Shown: positions 7,831 through 17,268, counted from the stretch's first letter. The stretch is DNA of 22,724 nucleotides from an uncultured Succinatimonas sp. (GCF_905203285.1 NZ_CAJKVK010000027.1:1-22724); one strand, 5' to 3'. Notes: a model not told the origin generated them from the sequence alone. A program made the numbers and translations.

Positions 7831-8213
7831 TAGCCTACATATACCACAACTTCTACTTCACACAATGCGCCCTTGGGCAAATCAATTCCGCCGATGCAGG
7901 AACGAGCCGGAGCATCTTCGTCCATATATTTGGCATAGACTTCATTGAACGCGGCAAAATCATCAATATTCTTTAAATAACAAGTAGCTTTGACGATGTT
8001 ATCCATAGTAGTTCCGGCAGCACCGACCAAAGCGGCAACGTTCTGCATGGTCTGCTCAGCCTGTGCAGTAATATCACCTTGAACCATTTCGCCGGTTGCA
8101 GGATCTAAAGGGATCTGACCTGACGCAAATAAAAAGCCGTTTACAATCTTTCCCTGAACATACGGACCGATAGCCTTAGGGGCTTTTTCAGTATTTAAAA
8201 CTCTAGTAGACAT
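7830..8213 (-). CDS. ridA: RidA family enamine/imine deaminase
   Basis: RidA hydrolyses reactive 2-aminoacrylate and related enamines made by PLP enzymes, releasing ammonia and a keto acid, in the cytosol as a trimer. The 127-residue product has the family landmarks: KAIGPYVQG near the N-terminus, FASGQIPLDP (29-38), APARSCIGG with the catalytic-site Arg at 104, and a closing CEVEVVVYV with Glu119. The ATG at 8213 is set by AAGGAG six to seven nt upstream; the longer frame to 8246 starts inside the rpoC terminator. The Shine-Dalgarno begins only about 10 nt after the terminator T tract. Expression therefore probably needs read-through or a promoter inside rpoC. It is the first gene of ridA-tusD-tusC. 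Confidence 0.9.
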   Translation of the reverse strand: MSTRVLNTEKAPKAIGPYVQGKIVNGFLFASGQIPLDPATGEMVQGDITAQAEQTMQNVAALVGAAGTTMDNIVKATCYLKNIDDFAAFNEVYAKYMDEDAPARSCIGGIDLPKGALCEVEVVVYVG

Positions 8214-8232
8214 TTTCATCTCCTTATATTGC

Positions 8233-8256
8233 AAAAAACCCGGCAATGATGCCGGG
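8233..8256 (-). terminator. Rho-independent terminator after rpoC
   Basis: On the minus strand CCCGGCA-TCAT-TGCCGGG forms a perfect 7-bp GC-rich stem with a 4-nt loop, followed directly by six T residues. It begins 24 nt after the rpoC stop and ends 19 nt before the ridA ATG. Confidence 0.9.
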
Positions 8257-8280
8257 CTTATTTTATAACTTAAGACGTTT

Positions 8281-11200
8281 TTAGTTGTTACCGCCTAAGT
8301 TCATACCGGCATCGACAGCCTCCAAAGCGGCACCGAGCTGTTTCTGCACTTCTTCAGTTGAAACAGTAGGCTGGGCTTCTGCTGCTGCCTTAGCTTTAGC
8401 GATCTCTTCGCGACGCTTCTGATGGTACTTAAAGCCGGTACCTGCAGGAATGAGGCGACCGACAATTACATTTTCCTTCAAGCCGCGAAGCTCGTCAACC
8501 TTACCGGCAACTGAAGCTTCAGTGAGCACGCGAGTGGTTTCCTGGAAGGAAGCCGCTGAAATAAAGGACTCGGTAGACAAGGAAGCCTTGGTAAGACCCA
8601 TCAGGATATGACGGTACTTAACTTCTTTCTTGCCCTGAGCACGCAATCTCTCGTTAACGAGCTCGACATGAGAAACCTCAGCCTGCTCGTCCTTGAGGAA
8701 CTCGGTGCTGTCACCCGGATCCAAAATCTCGCACTTACGCAGCATCTGACGAACGATAACCTCAATGTGCTTATCGTTAATCTTTACGCCCTGCAAGCGG
8801 TAAACGTCCTGAACTTCGTTGACGATATAGTTGGCAACGGCGTTAACACCGCGCAAACGCAGAATATCGTGAGGTGACTCAGGACCTTCGGCAATCATTT
8901 CGCCCTTCTGAACCTTTTCACCTTCAAATACGTTGAGGTTGCGGGACAGAGAAATCATTTCCTCGTGCTCAGGGATCAAGTTGCCGTTTTCGTCAACTGC
9001 ACCTTCAGCAGGAGTAATGATGAGGCGGCGCTTGCTCTTGGTTTCCTTACCGAAGGAAACGGTACCTGAAATCTCAGCCAAGATTGCCGGCTCTTTAGGA
9101 GCGCGGGCCTCGAACAAGTCAGCGACGCGCGGCAAACCACCGGTAATATCCTTGGTACCGCTTGCCTGCTGAGGAATACGAGCGATAATGTCACCGATGT
9201 TTACCTCGGCGCCGTCAAGCATCTGCACGATGGCTTTTGCCTGAAGCATATACTGAGCGGCTACGGTAGTTCCCGGAATCAATACATCCTGACCCTTGTC
9301 GTCGACAATCTTAACGGCAGGACGTTTTTCCTTGCCTTGTGAAGGACGAGCGGCAATTTCGCGAACCTCGATTGAGGAAATACCCAAAGCCTCGTCTTCC
9401 TTCTTGTCGACGGTAACGCCTTCGATAATATCGATGTATTTAATGCGTCCGTGCACTTCAGAAATAATCGGGTGAGTATGCGGGTCCCAACGTGCCACGG
9501 TGGTTCCGGTCTTAACTACATCACCGTCTTTTACTTCAAGAACGGCACCATAAGGGATCTTATGGCTTTCTTTTGAAGCGCCGAACTCATCCATAACGAG
9601 GAGTTCTGACTGACGTGAAGTAACTACTTCCTTTCCTTCAGTATTAACTACGGTCTTAGCATTCAAAATACGGATAGTACCGCTATTGCGTACGGTTGCT
9701 CCGCTTTCGGCTACGGCACGGGATGCGGCACCGCCGATGTGGAAGGTACGCATGGTCAGCTGGGTACCAGGCTCACCGATGGACTGAGCAGCGATAACCC
9801 CGACAGCCTCACCGGCATTAACCAAGTGTCCGCGGGCCAAATCACGGCCATAGCACTTGGCGCAGACACCGAACTTGGTCTTACAAGTAATAGGTGAACG
9901 AACCTTAACCTTATCTACCTTGGCATCCTCAAGAATTGAGCAGAACTTCTCATCAAGTAAAGTTCCTGCAGGCAGAAGGACCTCGTTGCTGCCGGGGCGC
10001 AATACGTCAGCGGCTAAAGTACGGCCTAAAACTCTGTCACGCAAAGTCTCGATGACGTCACCGCCGGATACGTGCGGAGTAATATCAAGACCGTCATCAG
10101 TACCGCAGTCTTCCTCGGTAATAACCAAGTCCTGGGCGACGTCAACCAAACGACGGGTCAGGTAACCTGAGTTTGCGGTCTTCAATGCGGTATCGGCAAG
10201 ACCCTTACGAGCACCGTGAGTTGAAATAAAGTACTGCTGTACGTTCAAACCTTCACGGAAGTTTGCGGTAATCGGGGTTTCAATAATGGAACCGTCCGGA
10301 GTTGCCATCAAGCCGCGCATACCTGCAAGCTGACGGATCTGGGCAGGTGAACCACGAGCACCGGAGTCGGCCATCATGTAAATGCTGTTAAATGAAGCTT
10401 CCTTCTCTTCCTGACCGAGGATATTGGTTCCGGTCTCAACAGAGAGGTTGCTCATCATAGCCTTCATGACCTTGTCATTGGCGTTTGACCAAACGTCGAT
10501 AACCTTGTTATAACGTTCGCCCGGAGTGATCTGACCGTTCTCGTACTGTGCCTGAATTGACATGACTTCCTTCTGAGCTGCAGCAATAATGGTCTGCTTC
10601 TCCTTAGGAATGAGCATATCGTCGACACAGACTGAAGAGCCTGAAATTGCAGCGTTACGGAAGCCGGTATACATAATATGGTCGGCAAACATAACGGTGT
10701 CTTTAAGACCTAGCAAGCGATAGCAGCTATTTAACAAAGCGGCAATCTTCTTCTTGCCAAGAGGAACGTTGGAAACATTGGTAAACCAATCTTTCTGAGT
10801 CAGGATTTCCTTGACGGTTTCTTCGTTAACACCCTCTGCAGGAGGATCGATAAGGTCATATGATAAACCGCGAGGCAGAATCAATGACAGGATAGCGCGG
10901 CCTACGGTGGTAAGACGCAGCTCGTTCTTTTCAACGATTTCCTTAGTGTCAGGATTCTTGACGCTGTAGCGGATACGGCATGCAATACGTGCCTGCATTT
11001 CAGCAAGACCGCTCTTATATACGCGCTCTGCTTCGGTTGCGTCGGACAAAATCATGCCTTCGCCCTTGGCGCCGACCTTCATACGGGTCATGTAGTAAAG
11101 ACCCAAAACAACGTCCTGTGCCGGAACGATAATAGGATCGCCTGATGCCGGAGACAAAATGTTGTTGGTTGACATCATTAAGGCGCGGGCTTCAAGCTGG

Positions 11201-12738
11201 GCCTCAAGGGTCAGAGGAATATGTACGGCCATCTGGTCACCGTCGAAGTCGGCGTTAAATGCCGGGCATACGAGCGGATGCAGACGGATAGCCTTACCTT
11301 CAATCAAAATAGGCTCAAATGCCTGAATACCCAAACGGTGCAAGGTAGGAGCACGGTTTAACATAACCGGATGCTCACGAATAACCTCGTCAAGAACGTC
11401 CCAGACGATAGCGTCTTCACGCTCTACCATCTTCTTTGCAGCTTTAATGGTAGTGGCAAGACCGCGCATCTCCAAACGTCCGTAAATAAACGGCTTAAAG
11501 AGCTCAAGAGCCATCTTCTTAGGCAAGCCGCACTGGTGCAGACGCAAATTAGGTCCGCAGGTAATTACGGAACGACCTGAGTAGTCAACGCGCTTACCGA
11601 GGAGGTTCTGACGGAAGCGGCCCTGCTTACCTTTAATCATGTCGGCTAAAGACTTAAGCGGGCGCTTATTGGAACCGGTAATGGCGCGACCGCGGCGGCC
11701 GTTATCCATAAGGGCATCCACGGATTCCTGAAGCATACGCTTTTCGTTGCGGACGATGATTTCAGGAGCGGCTAAATCCAAAAGTCTCTTTAAACGATTG
11801 TTGCGGTTAATTACGCGACGATACAAATCGTTCAAATCAGAAGTTGCGAAACGGCCGCCGTCAAGCGGAACGAGAGGACGCAAATCAGGAGGCAACACCG
11901 GCAAAACGGTAAGAATCATCCACTCAGGCTTGTTTCCTGAGTTAACGAATGACTCAAGAAGCTTCAAACGCTTGGTGAACTTCTTGCGGTTGCTTTCTGA
12001 AGTGGTTGAATCCAATGCTTCGCGCAGATGTCTGATTTCAAGCGGAAGATCCATGTGCTGAAGGATCTCCAAAATAGCCTCGGCACCCATCTTGGCAGTG
12101 AAATCATCACCGTATTTCTCAAGTGCGTCGACATACTGTTCTTCGCTTAAAAGCTGGCGGGTTTCAAGCTCGGTCATACCGGGATCGGTTACGACATAGC
12201 TTTCAAAATACAATACGCTTTCAATATCGCGCAACTTCATATCCAGAACCAAGCCGATGCGGGAAGGCAATGACTTTAAATACCAGATATGAGCGACCGG
12301 AGAGGCAAGTTCAATATGACCCATTCTCTCACGGCGGACTTTAGCCTGAGTAACTTCAACGCCGCACTTATCGCAAATAGTACCGCGGTGCTTTAAGCGC
12401 TTATATTTACCGCACAAGCACTCATAATCTTTAATCGGTCCGAAAATCTTGGCACAAAACAGACCGTCGCGTTCAGGCTTAAAAGTACGATAGTTAATGG
12501 TTTCGGGCTTCTTAACTTCACCGTATGACCATGCGCGGATCATCTCGGGGGAAGCCAAACCGATTTTAATCGCATCAAAATCCTCAAGACGCTGCTTGAA
12601 GGCGTTGCTGCGATTGGCAAGTTTGCCAAGGCTGTCGCTTAACCCTAAATCTAAAGACAAATCATCAGAGGTATCACGAGCTTGGTTGTTGAATCCCTCA
12701 AAGAGGGCTTCATCCTGACCGTTTTCCTGTATGCTCAC
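8281..12738 (-). CDS. rpoC: RNA polymerase beta' subunit
   Basis: Beta' carries the catalytic Mg and the clamp of RNA polymerase. This 1485-residue product aligns throughout with E. coli RpoC as recalled. Zinc-binding Cys are at 107, 109, 122 and 125. NADFDGD lies at about 495-501 with the three catalytic Asp. The trigger-loop region GARGSPAQIRQLAGMRG and the second zinc cluster (CKTKFGVCAKC) are present, as is the conserved tail RLIPAGTGF. It is about 78 residues longer than E. coli (1407). About 37 extra residues lie at the N-terminus and about 26 around LIDPPAEGVNEETVKEI. The start is GTG at 12738, supported by AGGAGA about 8 nt upstream. It is the last gene of the operon, 57 nt after rpoB, and is followed by a strong terminator. 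Confidence 0.98.
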   Translation of the reverse strand: MSIQENGQDEALFEGFNNQARDTSDDLSLDLGLSDSLGKLANRSNAFKQRLEDFDAIKIGLASPEMIRAWSYGEVKKPETINYRTFKPERDGLFCAKIFGPIKDYECLCGKYKRLKHRGTICDKCGVEVTQAKVRRERMGHIELASPVAHIWYLKSLPSRIGLVLDMKLRDIESVLYFESYVVTDPGMTELETRQLLSEEQYVDALEKYGDDFTAKMGAEAILEILQHMDLPLEIRHLREALDSTTSESNRKKFTKRLKLLESFVNSGNKPEWMILTVLPVLPPDLRPLVPLDGGRFATSDLNDLYRRVINRNNRLKRLLDLAAPEIIVRNEKRMLQESVDALMDNGRRGRAITGSNKRPLKSLADMIKGKQGRFRQNLLGKRVDYSGRSVITCGPNLRLHQCGLPKKMALELFKPFIYGRLEMRGLATTIKAAKKMVEREDAIVWDVLDEVIREHPVMLNRAPTLHRLGIQAFEPILIEGKAIRLHPLVCPAFNADFDGDQMAVHIPLTLEAQLEARALMMSTNNILSPASGDPIIVPAQDVVLGLYYMTRMKVGAKGEGMILSDATEAERVYKSGLAEMQARIACRIRYSVKNPDTKEIVEKNELRLTTVGRAILSLILPRGLSYDLIDPPAEGVNEETVKEILTQKDWFTNVSNVPLGKKKIAALLNSCYRLLGLKDTVMFADHIMYTGFRNAAISGSSVCVDDMLIPKEKQTIIAAAQKEVMSIQAQYENGQITPGERYNKVIDVWSNANDKVMKAMMSNLSVETGTNILGQEEKEASFNSIYMMADSGARGSPAQIRQLAGMRGLMATPDGSIIETPITANFREGLNVQQYFISTHGARKGLADTALKTANSGYLTRRLVDVAQDLVITEEDCGTDDGLDITPHVSGGDVIETLRDRVLGRTLAADVLRPGSNEVLLPAGTLLDEKFCSILEDAKVDKVKVRSPITCKTKFGVCAKCYGRDLARGHLVNAGEAVGVIAAQSIGEPGTQLTMRTFHIGGAASRAVAESGATVRNSGTIRILNAKTVVNTEGKEVVTSRQSELLVMDEFGASKESHKIPYGAVLEVKDGDVVKTGTTVARWDPHTHPIISEVHGRIKYIDIIEGVTVDKKEDEALGISSIEVREIAARPSQGKEKRPAVKIVDDKGQDVLIPGTTVAAQYMLQAKAIVQMLDGAEVNIGDIIARIPQQASGTKDITGGLPRVADLFEARAPKEPAILAEISGTVSFGKETKSKRRLIITPAEGAVDENGNLIPEHEEMISLSRNLNVFEGEKVQKGEMIAEGPESPHDILRLRGVNAVANYIVNEVQDVYRLQGVKINDKHIEVIVRQMLRKCEILDPGDSTEFLKDEQAEVSHVELVNERLRAQGKKEVKYRHILMGLTKASLSTESFISAASFQETTRVLTEASVAGKVDELRGLKENVIVGRLIPAGTGFKYHQKRREEIAKAKAAAEAQPTVSTEEVQKQLGAALEAVDAGMNLGGNN

Positions 12739-12765
12739 AACAGTTTCTCCTGCGTAGTGGCTGGA

Positions 12766-12787
12766 CCGGGAGAGCGTACCCTCCCGG
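12766..12787 (-). promoter_or_regulatory. GC hairpin between rpoB and rpoC
   Basis: CCGGGAG and CTCCCGG form a perfect 7-bp stem around an 8-nt loop in the 57-nt rpoB-rpoC spacer. In the transcribed direction it is followed by TCCAGCC, not a T tract, so it is not a terminator. It could be an RNase-processing or mRNA-stability element, or could help set the rpoC translation rate. Confidence 0.6.
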
Positions 12788-12795
12788 ATGGATAC

Positions 12796-15700
12796 TTAGT
12801 CCTTGCGAACAAGGTCAATATTGATGCCTAACGAACGAATTTCGCGCAGCAATACGTTAAAGGATTCAGGGATACCTGCATCCATGCGGTAAGAGCCGTC
12901 AACAATATTCTTGTACATCTTGGTTCTGCCGTTAACGTCGTCTGACTTGACGGTTAACATTTCACGCAAGGTGTAAGCGGCACCGTAAGCTTCAAGAGCC
13001 CACACTTCCATTTCACCGAAACGCTGGCCGCCGAACTGTGCTTTACCGCCTAAAGGCTGCTGAGTTACCAAGCTGTATGAACCGGTGGAACGGGCATGCA
13101 TCTTGTCGTCAACCAAATGATTGAGCTTGAGCATGTACATGTAACCTACGGTTACCTTACGTTCAAACGGCAAACCGGTAGTTCCGTCATAAAGAGTCAT
13201 CTGTCCGGACTCAGGGAGACCGGCAAGTTTTAACATCTCTTTAATGCTTTCTTCGGTTGCGCCGTCAAATACCGGAGTTGCGACAGTTAAACCGTCTCTT
13301 AAGTTATTAGCCAACGTCATGACTTCTGCGTCAGACATGGAATCAATATCGACTTTCTGTGAGGTATTGCCTAAGTCATAAATCTGCTGCAGAACTTTAC
13401 GGATTTCAGCGATAGCTTTCTGCTCAATGAGCATCTTGTTAATCATATCGCCGATACCTTTTGCAGCAAGACCTAAATGAACCTCAAGAACCTGACCGAT
13501 ATTCATACGTGAAGGAACGCCCAGAGGGTTCAACACGATATCGACAGGTTTTCCGTTCTCATCAAACGGCATATCCTCAATCGGGCAAATCTTGGAGATA
13601 ACACCCTTGTTTCCGTGACGGCCTGCCATCTTATCGCCCGGCTGAATGCGGCGCTTAACGGCAAGATAAACCTTCACGATCTTGAGGACGCCCGGGGTAA
13701 GGTCATCACCTTCGGTGATCTTCTTACGGGCAGTTTCAAATTTTTCCTGATACTCTTTCTTATAATCGGTCAGACGGACGGCGAACTCCTCAAGCTGACG
13801 CTGAGCGGTGTCGTCATCAAGACGCTGAGCTAAAACTTCAGTATCTGAAAGTTTCTCAACATCTTTTTCCTTCATTCCGTTCTTAATAAGGTGAGCACGA
13901 ACCTGGCGCAAAAGACCTGCGCTTAAGAATGCAAATTCTTCGTCCAAATCTTTCTTGGCTTTGGCGATATGCATCTCTTCAATTTCTTTAGCGCGCTTAT
14001 CCTTTTCAACGCCGTCACGAGTAAAGATCTGAACGTCGACTACGGTTCCTGAAACACCGTTAGGAACGCGCAATGAGGAATCTTTAACCTCGGAAGCTTT
14101 CTCACCGAAAATAGCACGCAAGAGCTTCTCTTCAGGAGTAAGCTGAGTCTCACCCTTCGGAGTTACCTTACCGACCAAGATATCTCCGCCGACGACTTCT
14201 GCACCGACATAAACGATACCGGCTTCGTCAAGCTTGGATAATGCGGCCTCACCGACATTAGGAATATCAGCGGTAATTTCTTCAGGACCGAGCTTAGTGT
14301 CACGAGCTACACAGGATAATTCCTGAATATGGATCGTAGTAAGACGATCTTTTGCCGCAACACGCTCTGATACTAAGATAGAGTCTTCATAGTTATAACC
14401 GTTCCACGGCATGAAAGCTACACGCAGGTTCTGGCCTAAGGCAAGCTCACCTAAATCGGTTGAAGAACCATCGGCAAGAACGTCGCCTGCTACGACCTTC
14501 TCGTGTAAAGACACGCACGGACGCTGGTTAATGCAGGTGTTCTGGTTGGAACGGGTGTATTTAACCAAATTGTAAATATCAATGCCGGCATCATGGCTGC
14601 CCTCAATCTCGTCGGGGTTGACGCGAATGACGATGCGGGCACCGTCGACATTGTCAACAATACCGCCGCGGCGGGCAATAATGGAAACACCGGAGTCGAC
14701 AGCAACCGCACGCTCCATACCGGTTCCGACAAAAGGCTTCTCGGAACGGACGGTAGGGACTGCCTGACGCTGCATGTTTGCACCCATCAAGGCACGGTTA
14801 GCGTCGTCGTGCTCAAGGAACGGAATCAATGCGGCAGCAACTGAAATAACCTGCTGCGGAGAAACGTCCATAAACTGAACGTCGGATGCTCTTCTTACGG
14901 TTGACTCGCCCTTATAGCGGCACTGTACATAGTCATCAATGATATGACCGTTTTCATCAAGATCGGTATTAGCCTGAGCAATGACGTACTGTCCTTCATC
15001 AATAGCAGAAAGATACTCAAAATCTTCAGACACCATTCCGTCCTTTACGCGGCGGTAAGGAGTCTCAAGGAAGCCGTAGTCATTGCAGCGGGCAAACACT
15101 GCCAAAGAGTTAATAAGACCGATGTTCGGACCTTCCGGAGTCTCAATCGGGCACAAACGACCGTAGTGAGTCGGATGTACGTCTCGAACTTCAAAGCCTG
15201 CGCGCTCACGGGTTAAGCCGCCCGGGCCCAAAGCGGAAATACGGCGCTTATGGGTAACCTCAGACAGCGGGTTGTTCTGATCCATGAACTGAGACAACTG
15301 GCTTGAACCGAAAAACTCTTTAATGGCTGCGCTAATCGGCTTAGCGTTAATAAGTTCCTGCGGAGTGGTATTATCAAGATCGCCTAAAGACAGACGCTCT
15401 TTAACGGCACGCTCGACACGGACCAAACCGATACGGAATTGGTTTTCGGCCATTTCGCCGACTGAACGGATACGACGATTGCCCAAATGGTCAATATCGT
15501 CAATATTCTCTTTACCGTTTCTAATCTTAACCAAATAACGCATTACTTTAATAATGTCGTTATTAGATAAAGTACCGCGCTCTTCCTCAGGCTGATTGGG
15601 CTCTAAATGTAAAGCTTTGCCGCGGTTGTCGGTAACCTTTGCTTCAAGATCCTTAACGTTTACATTAAGGTTGAGCTCGGATAACGGGAAAATTACGGCA

Positions 15701-17268
15701 CGATCGAAAGCTACAACATCATCACCCACGTTAATCTTTACTTTATGCAGATAACGGGCGGCAGCAGGAGCCATCGGATCCTTGTCGGCTTTGATTAACA
15801 AAGTATCAAGGAAGTCAAGAAGCTTTTCGGCGCACTTTTCAGGAACGGTATTAGGCATGCAGTCAACTTCACCCTGATCAAGGTGAGCCTTGACAATATC
15901 AACTACCTTCGGGAAAGATGCGTAAACATAACCGTTAGCAACGACAATATCAGAGTCCTTGGTATTAACTGATACTGACTCGTCGGCAAAAGCACGTTCG
16001 ATACCGAGTTTAAAGTACTTAGTCTCGACAAAACGGGAATTGAACTTCATGCGGCCGACGGAAGACAAATCATAACGCTCTTCGGCAAAGAAAAGGTTAT
16101 GGAACAAAGTCTCTGCGGCTTCTGCGGTAGGAGGCTCACCCGGACGCATCATCTTGTAAATTTCATACAAGGCGGCAAGGCGATCGGCCTCAGGAGAAGT
16201 CAAATCACGGCTTGTGTCGTTTCTTAAAGTCTCGGCAATAAACGGACCTTCGTCAACCTGGCTGGTATAAAGAATTGAAATCTTCTTAATACCGTTATCA
16301 CGAATAGTGTTAACGACAGTTTCGTTTAAAATGGTATTGGCAGCGACAACCGGAGTTCCGTCTTTAGTTGCGTAATCATGAGCTACGATCTTATCGTAAA
16401 GATACTCTTGCGGAACCTCAATTGAAGTAACGTCAGCTTTCTTAAGCTCGCGAATATGACGGGCAGTGATCTTCTTGCCTTTTTCGACTAAAACTTTCTT
16501 GTTGAGCTTAATGTCAAAAGAAGCTGTTTCGCCGCGCAAGCGCTCAGGCACGAGCTCCATGTTGATCTTGGTACCTTTGAACTCAATGTCCACGGTATCA
16601 AAGAACAAATCAAGGATCTGCTCGGTGGTATAACCTAAAGCACGCAGAAGTATTGATGCCGGCAATTTACGACGGCGGTCAATACGTACGAACATGTTAT
16701 CGCGATGATCAAATTCAAAATCAAGCCATGAACCGCGATAAGGAATAATACGAGCGGAGAATAAAATACGTCCCGGATGAGTTTTGCCTTTATCATTGTC
16801 GAAAAATACACCGGGGCTTCTGTGCAACTGAGAAACAACAACGCGTTCAGTACCGTTGATTACAAAGGTACCGTTGTCAGTCATGAGCGGAATTTCGCCC
16901 ATGTATACATCCTGGTCAATACGCTCTTTTACAGTCTTAGGAGCATCTTTTTCATACCTGACCAGGCTGAGCTTAACCTTTAAAGGGGCGGAATAAGTAG
17001 TGCCGCGAATCATGCATTCACGGACATCAAATTTCGGCTCGCCCAAATGGAAACTGTTATAGCAAAGTTCAGCATTACCTGAATAACTGCGGATCGGGAA
17101 AACGCTCTTAAAAGCGGCGACCAGTCCGTTTTCGCTCTTAGGATCGGAGCTAATGAACTGTTTGAACGAATCCAGCTGAACTGCAAGCAAATACGGGGTA
17201 TCTAAAACCTTTACTCTCTTGCCAAAATCCTTGCGGATACGCTTTTGCTCAGTATACGAGTAGACCAT
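12796..17268 (-). CDS. rpoB: RNA polymerase beta subunit with lineage insert
   Basis: Beta forms one pincer of RNA polymerase and the rifampicin pocket. The 1490-residue product follows E. coli RpoB (1342) from MVYSYTE to the end. Regions equivalent to the SI1 and SI2 inserts are present. The pocket segment QLSQFMDQNN starts at residue 657 and keeps the wild-type residues equivalent to Q513, D516, H526 and S531. The catalytic-lysine region GDKMAGRHGNKG is intact. The extra length is almost all one insertion at about 411-564, between GRMKFN and DIIKVMRYL. The frame is open through it and flanking sequence is normal, so it is not a frameshift. ATG at 17268 has GAGGA about 10 nt upstream. It lies 168 nt after rplL with stacked hairpins between, a likely control point for polymerase output. 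Confidence 0.98.
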   Translation of the reverse strand: MVYSYTEQKRIRKDFGKRVKVLDTPYLLAVQLDSFKQFISSDPKSENGLVAAFKSVFPIRSYSGNAELCYNSFHLGEPKFDVRECMIRGTTYSAPLKVKLSLVRYEKDAPKTVKERIDQDVYMGEIPLMTDNGTFVINGTERVVVSQLHRSPGVFFDNDKGKTHPGRILFSARIIPYRGSWLDFEFDHRDNMFVRIDRRRKLPASILLRALGYTTEQILDLFFDTVDIEFKGTKINMELVPERLRGETASFDIKLNKKVLVEKGKKITARHIRELKKADVTSIEVPQEYLYDKIVAHDYATKDGTPVVAANTILNETVVNTIRDNGIKKISILYTSQVDEGPFIAETLRNDTSRDLTSPEADRLAALYEIYKMMRPGEPPTAEAAETLFHNLFFAEERYDLSSVGRMKFNSRFVETKYFKLGIERAFADESVSVNTKDSDIVVANGYVYASFPKVVDIVKAHLDQGEVDCMPNTVPEKCAEKLLDFLDTLLIKADKDPMAPAAARYLHKVKINVGDDVVAFDRAVIFPLSELNLNVNVKDLEAKVTDNRGKALHLEPNQPEEERGTLSNNDIIKVMRYLVKIRNGKENIDDIDHLGNRRIRSVGEMAENQFRIGLVRVERAVKERLSLGDLDNTTPQELINAKPISAAIKEFFGSSQLSQFMDQNNPLSEVTHKRRISALGPGGLTRERAGFEVRDVHPTHYGRLCPIETPEGPNIGLINSLAVFARCNDYGFLETPYRRVKDGMVSEDFEYLSAIDEGQYVIAQANTDLDENGHIIDDYVQCRYKGESTVRRASDVQFMDVSPQQVISVAAALIPFLEHDDANRALMGANMQRQAVPTVRSEKPFVGTGMERAVAVDSGVSIIARRGGIVDNVDGARIVIRVNPDEIEGSHDAGIDIYNLVKYTRSNQNTCINQRPCVSLHEKVVAGDVLADGSSTDLGELALGQNLRVAFMPWNGYNYEDSILVSERVAAKDRLTTIHIQELSCVARDTKLGPEEITADIPNVGEAALSKLDEAGIVYVGAEVVGGDILVGKVTPKGETQLTPEEKLLRAIFGEKASEVKDSSLRVPNGVSGTVVDVQIFTRDGVEKDKRAKEIEEMHIAKAKKDLDEEFAFLSAGLLRQVRAHLIKNGMKEKDVEKLSDTEVLAQRLDDDTAQRQLEEFAVRLTDYKKEYQEKFETARKKITEGDDLTPGVLKIVKVYLAVKRRIQPGDKMAGRHGNKGVISKICPIEDMPFDENGKPVDIVLNPLGVPSRMNIGQVLEVHLGLAAKGIGDMINKMLIEQKAIAEIRKVLQQIYDLGNTSQKVDIDSMSDAEVMTLANNLRDGLTVATPVFDGATEESIKEMLKLAGLPESGQMTLYDGTTGLPFERKVTVGYMYMLKLNHLVDDKMHARSTGSYSLVTQQPLGGKAQFGGQRFGEMEVWALEAYGAAYTLREMLTVKSDDVNGRTKMYKNIVDGSYRMDAGIPESFNVLLREIRSLGINIDLVRKD
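15577..16038 (-). other. RpoB insertion of about 145 residues (residues ~411-564)
   Basis: Against E. coli RpoB the residue offset is +4 at GRMKFN (N410 here, N406 there) and +147 at the next conserved block (D571 here, D424 there). That is a net gain of about 143 residues replacing a loop of roughly 17. The inserted sequence has no stops and a mixed composition. It includes hydrophobic patterns (YVYASFPKVVDIVKAHL, CAEKLLDFLDTLLIKA), two or three likely helices and later strand-like segments (AVIFPLSELNLNVNV), so it looks like a folded domain. It is at neither the SI1 nor the SI2 site. Comparison is from memory of the E. coli sequence. Confidence 0.8.

Noticed and set aside
8214..8246. Upstream start for ridA
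   Set aside because: It begins inside the rpoC terminator hairpin, and RidA proteins begin near MSTRVLNT; the start at 8213 has AAGGAG.
15200..15320. Rifampicin-resistance changes in RpoB
   Set aside because: The pocket residues equivalent to Q513, D516, H526, R529 and S531 are wild type.
8608..17000. Many open frames on the strand opposite rpoB and rpoC, and in other frames
   Set aside because: They lie antisense or out of frame to strongly conserved genes and have no recognisable domains; they are shadows of the coding pattern.
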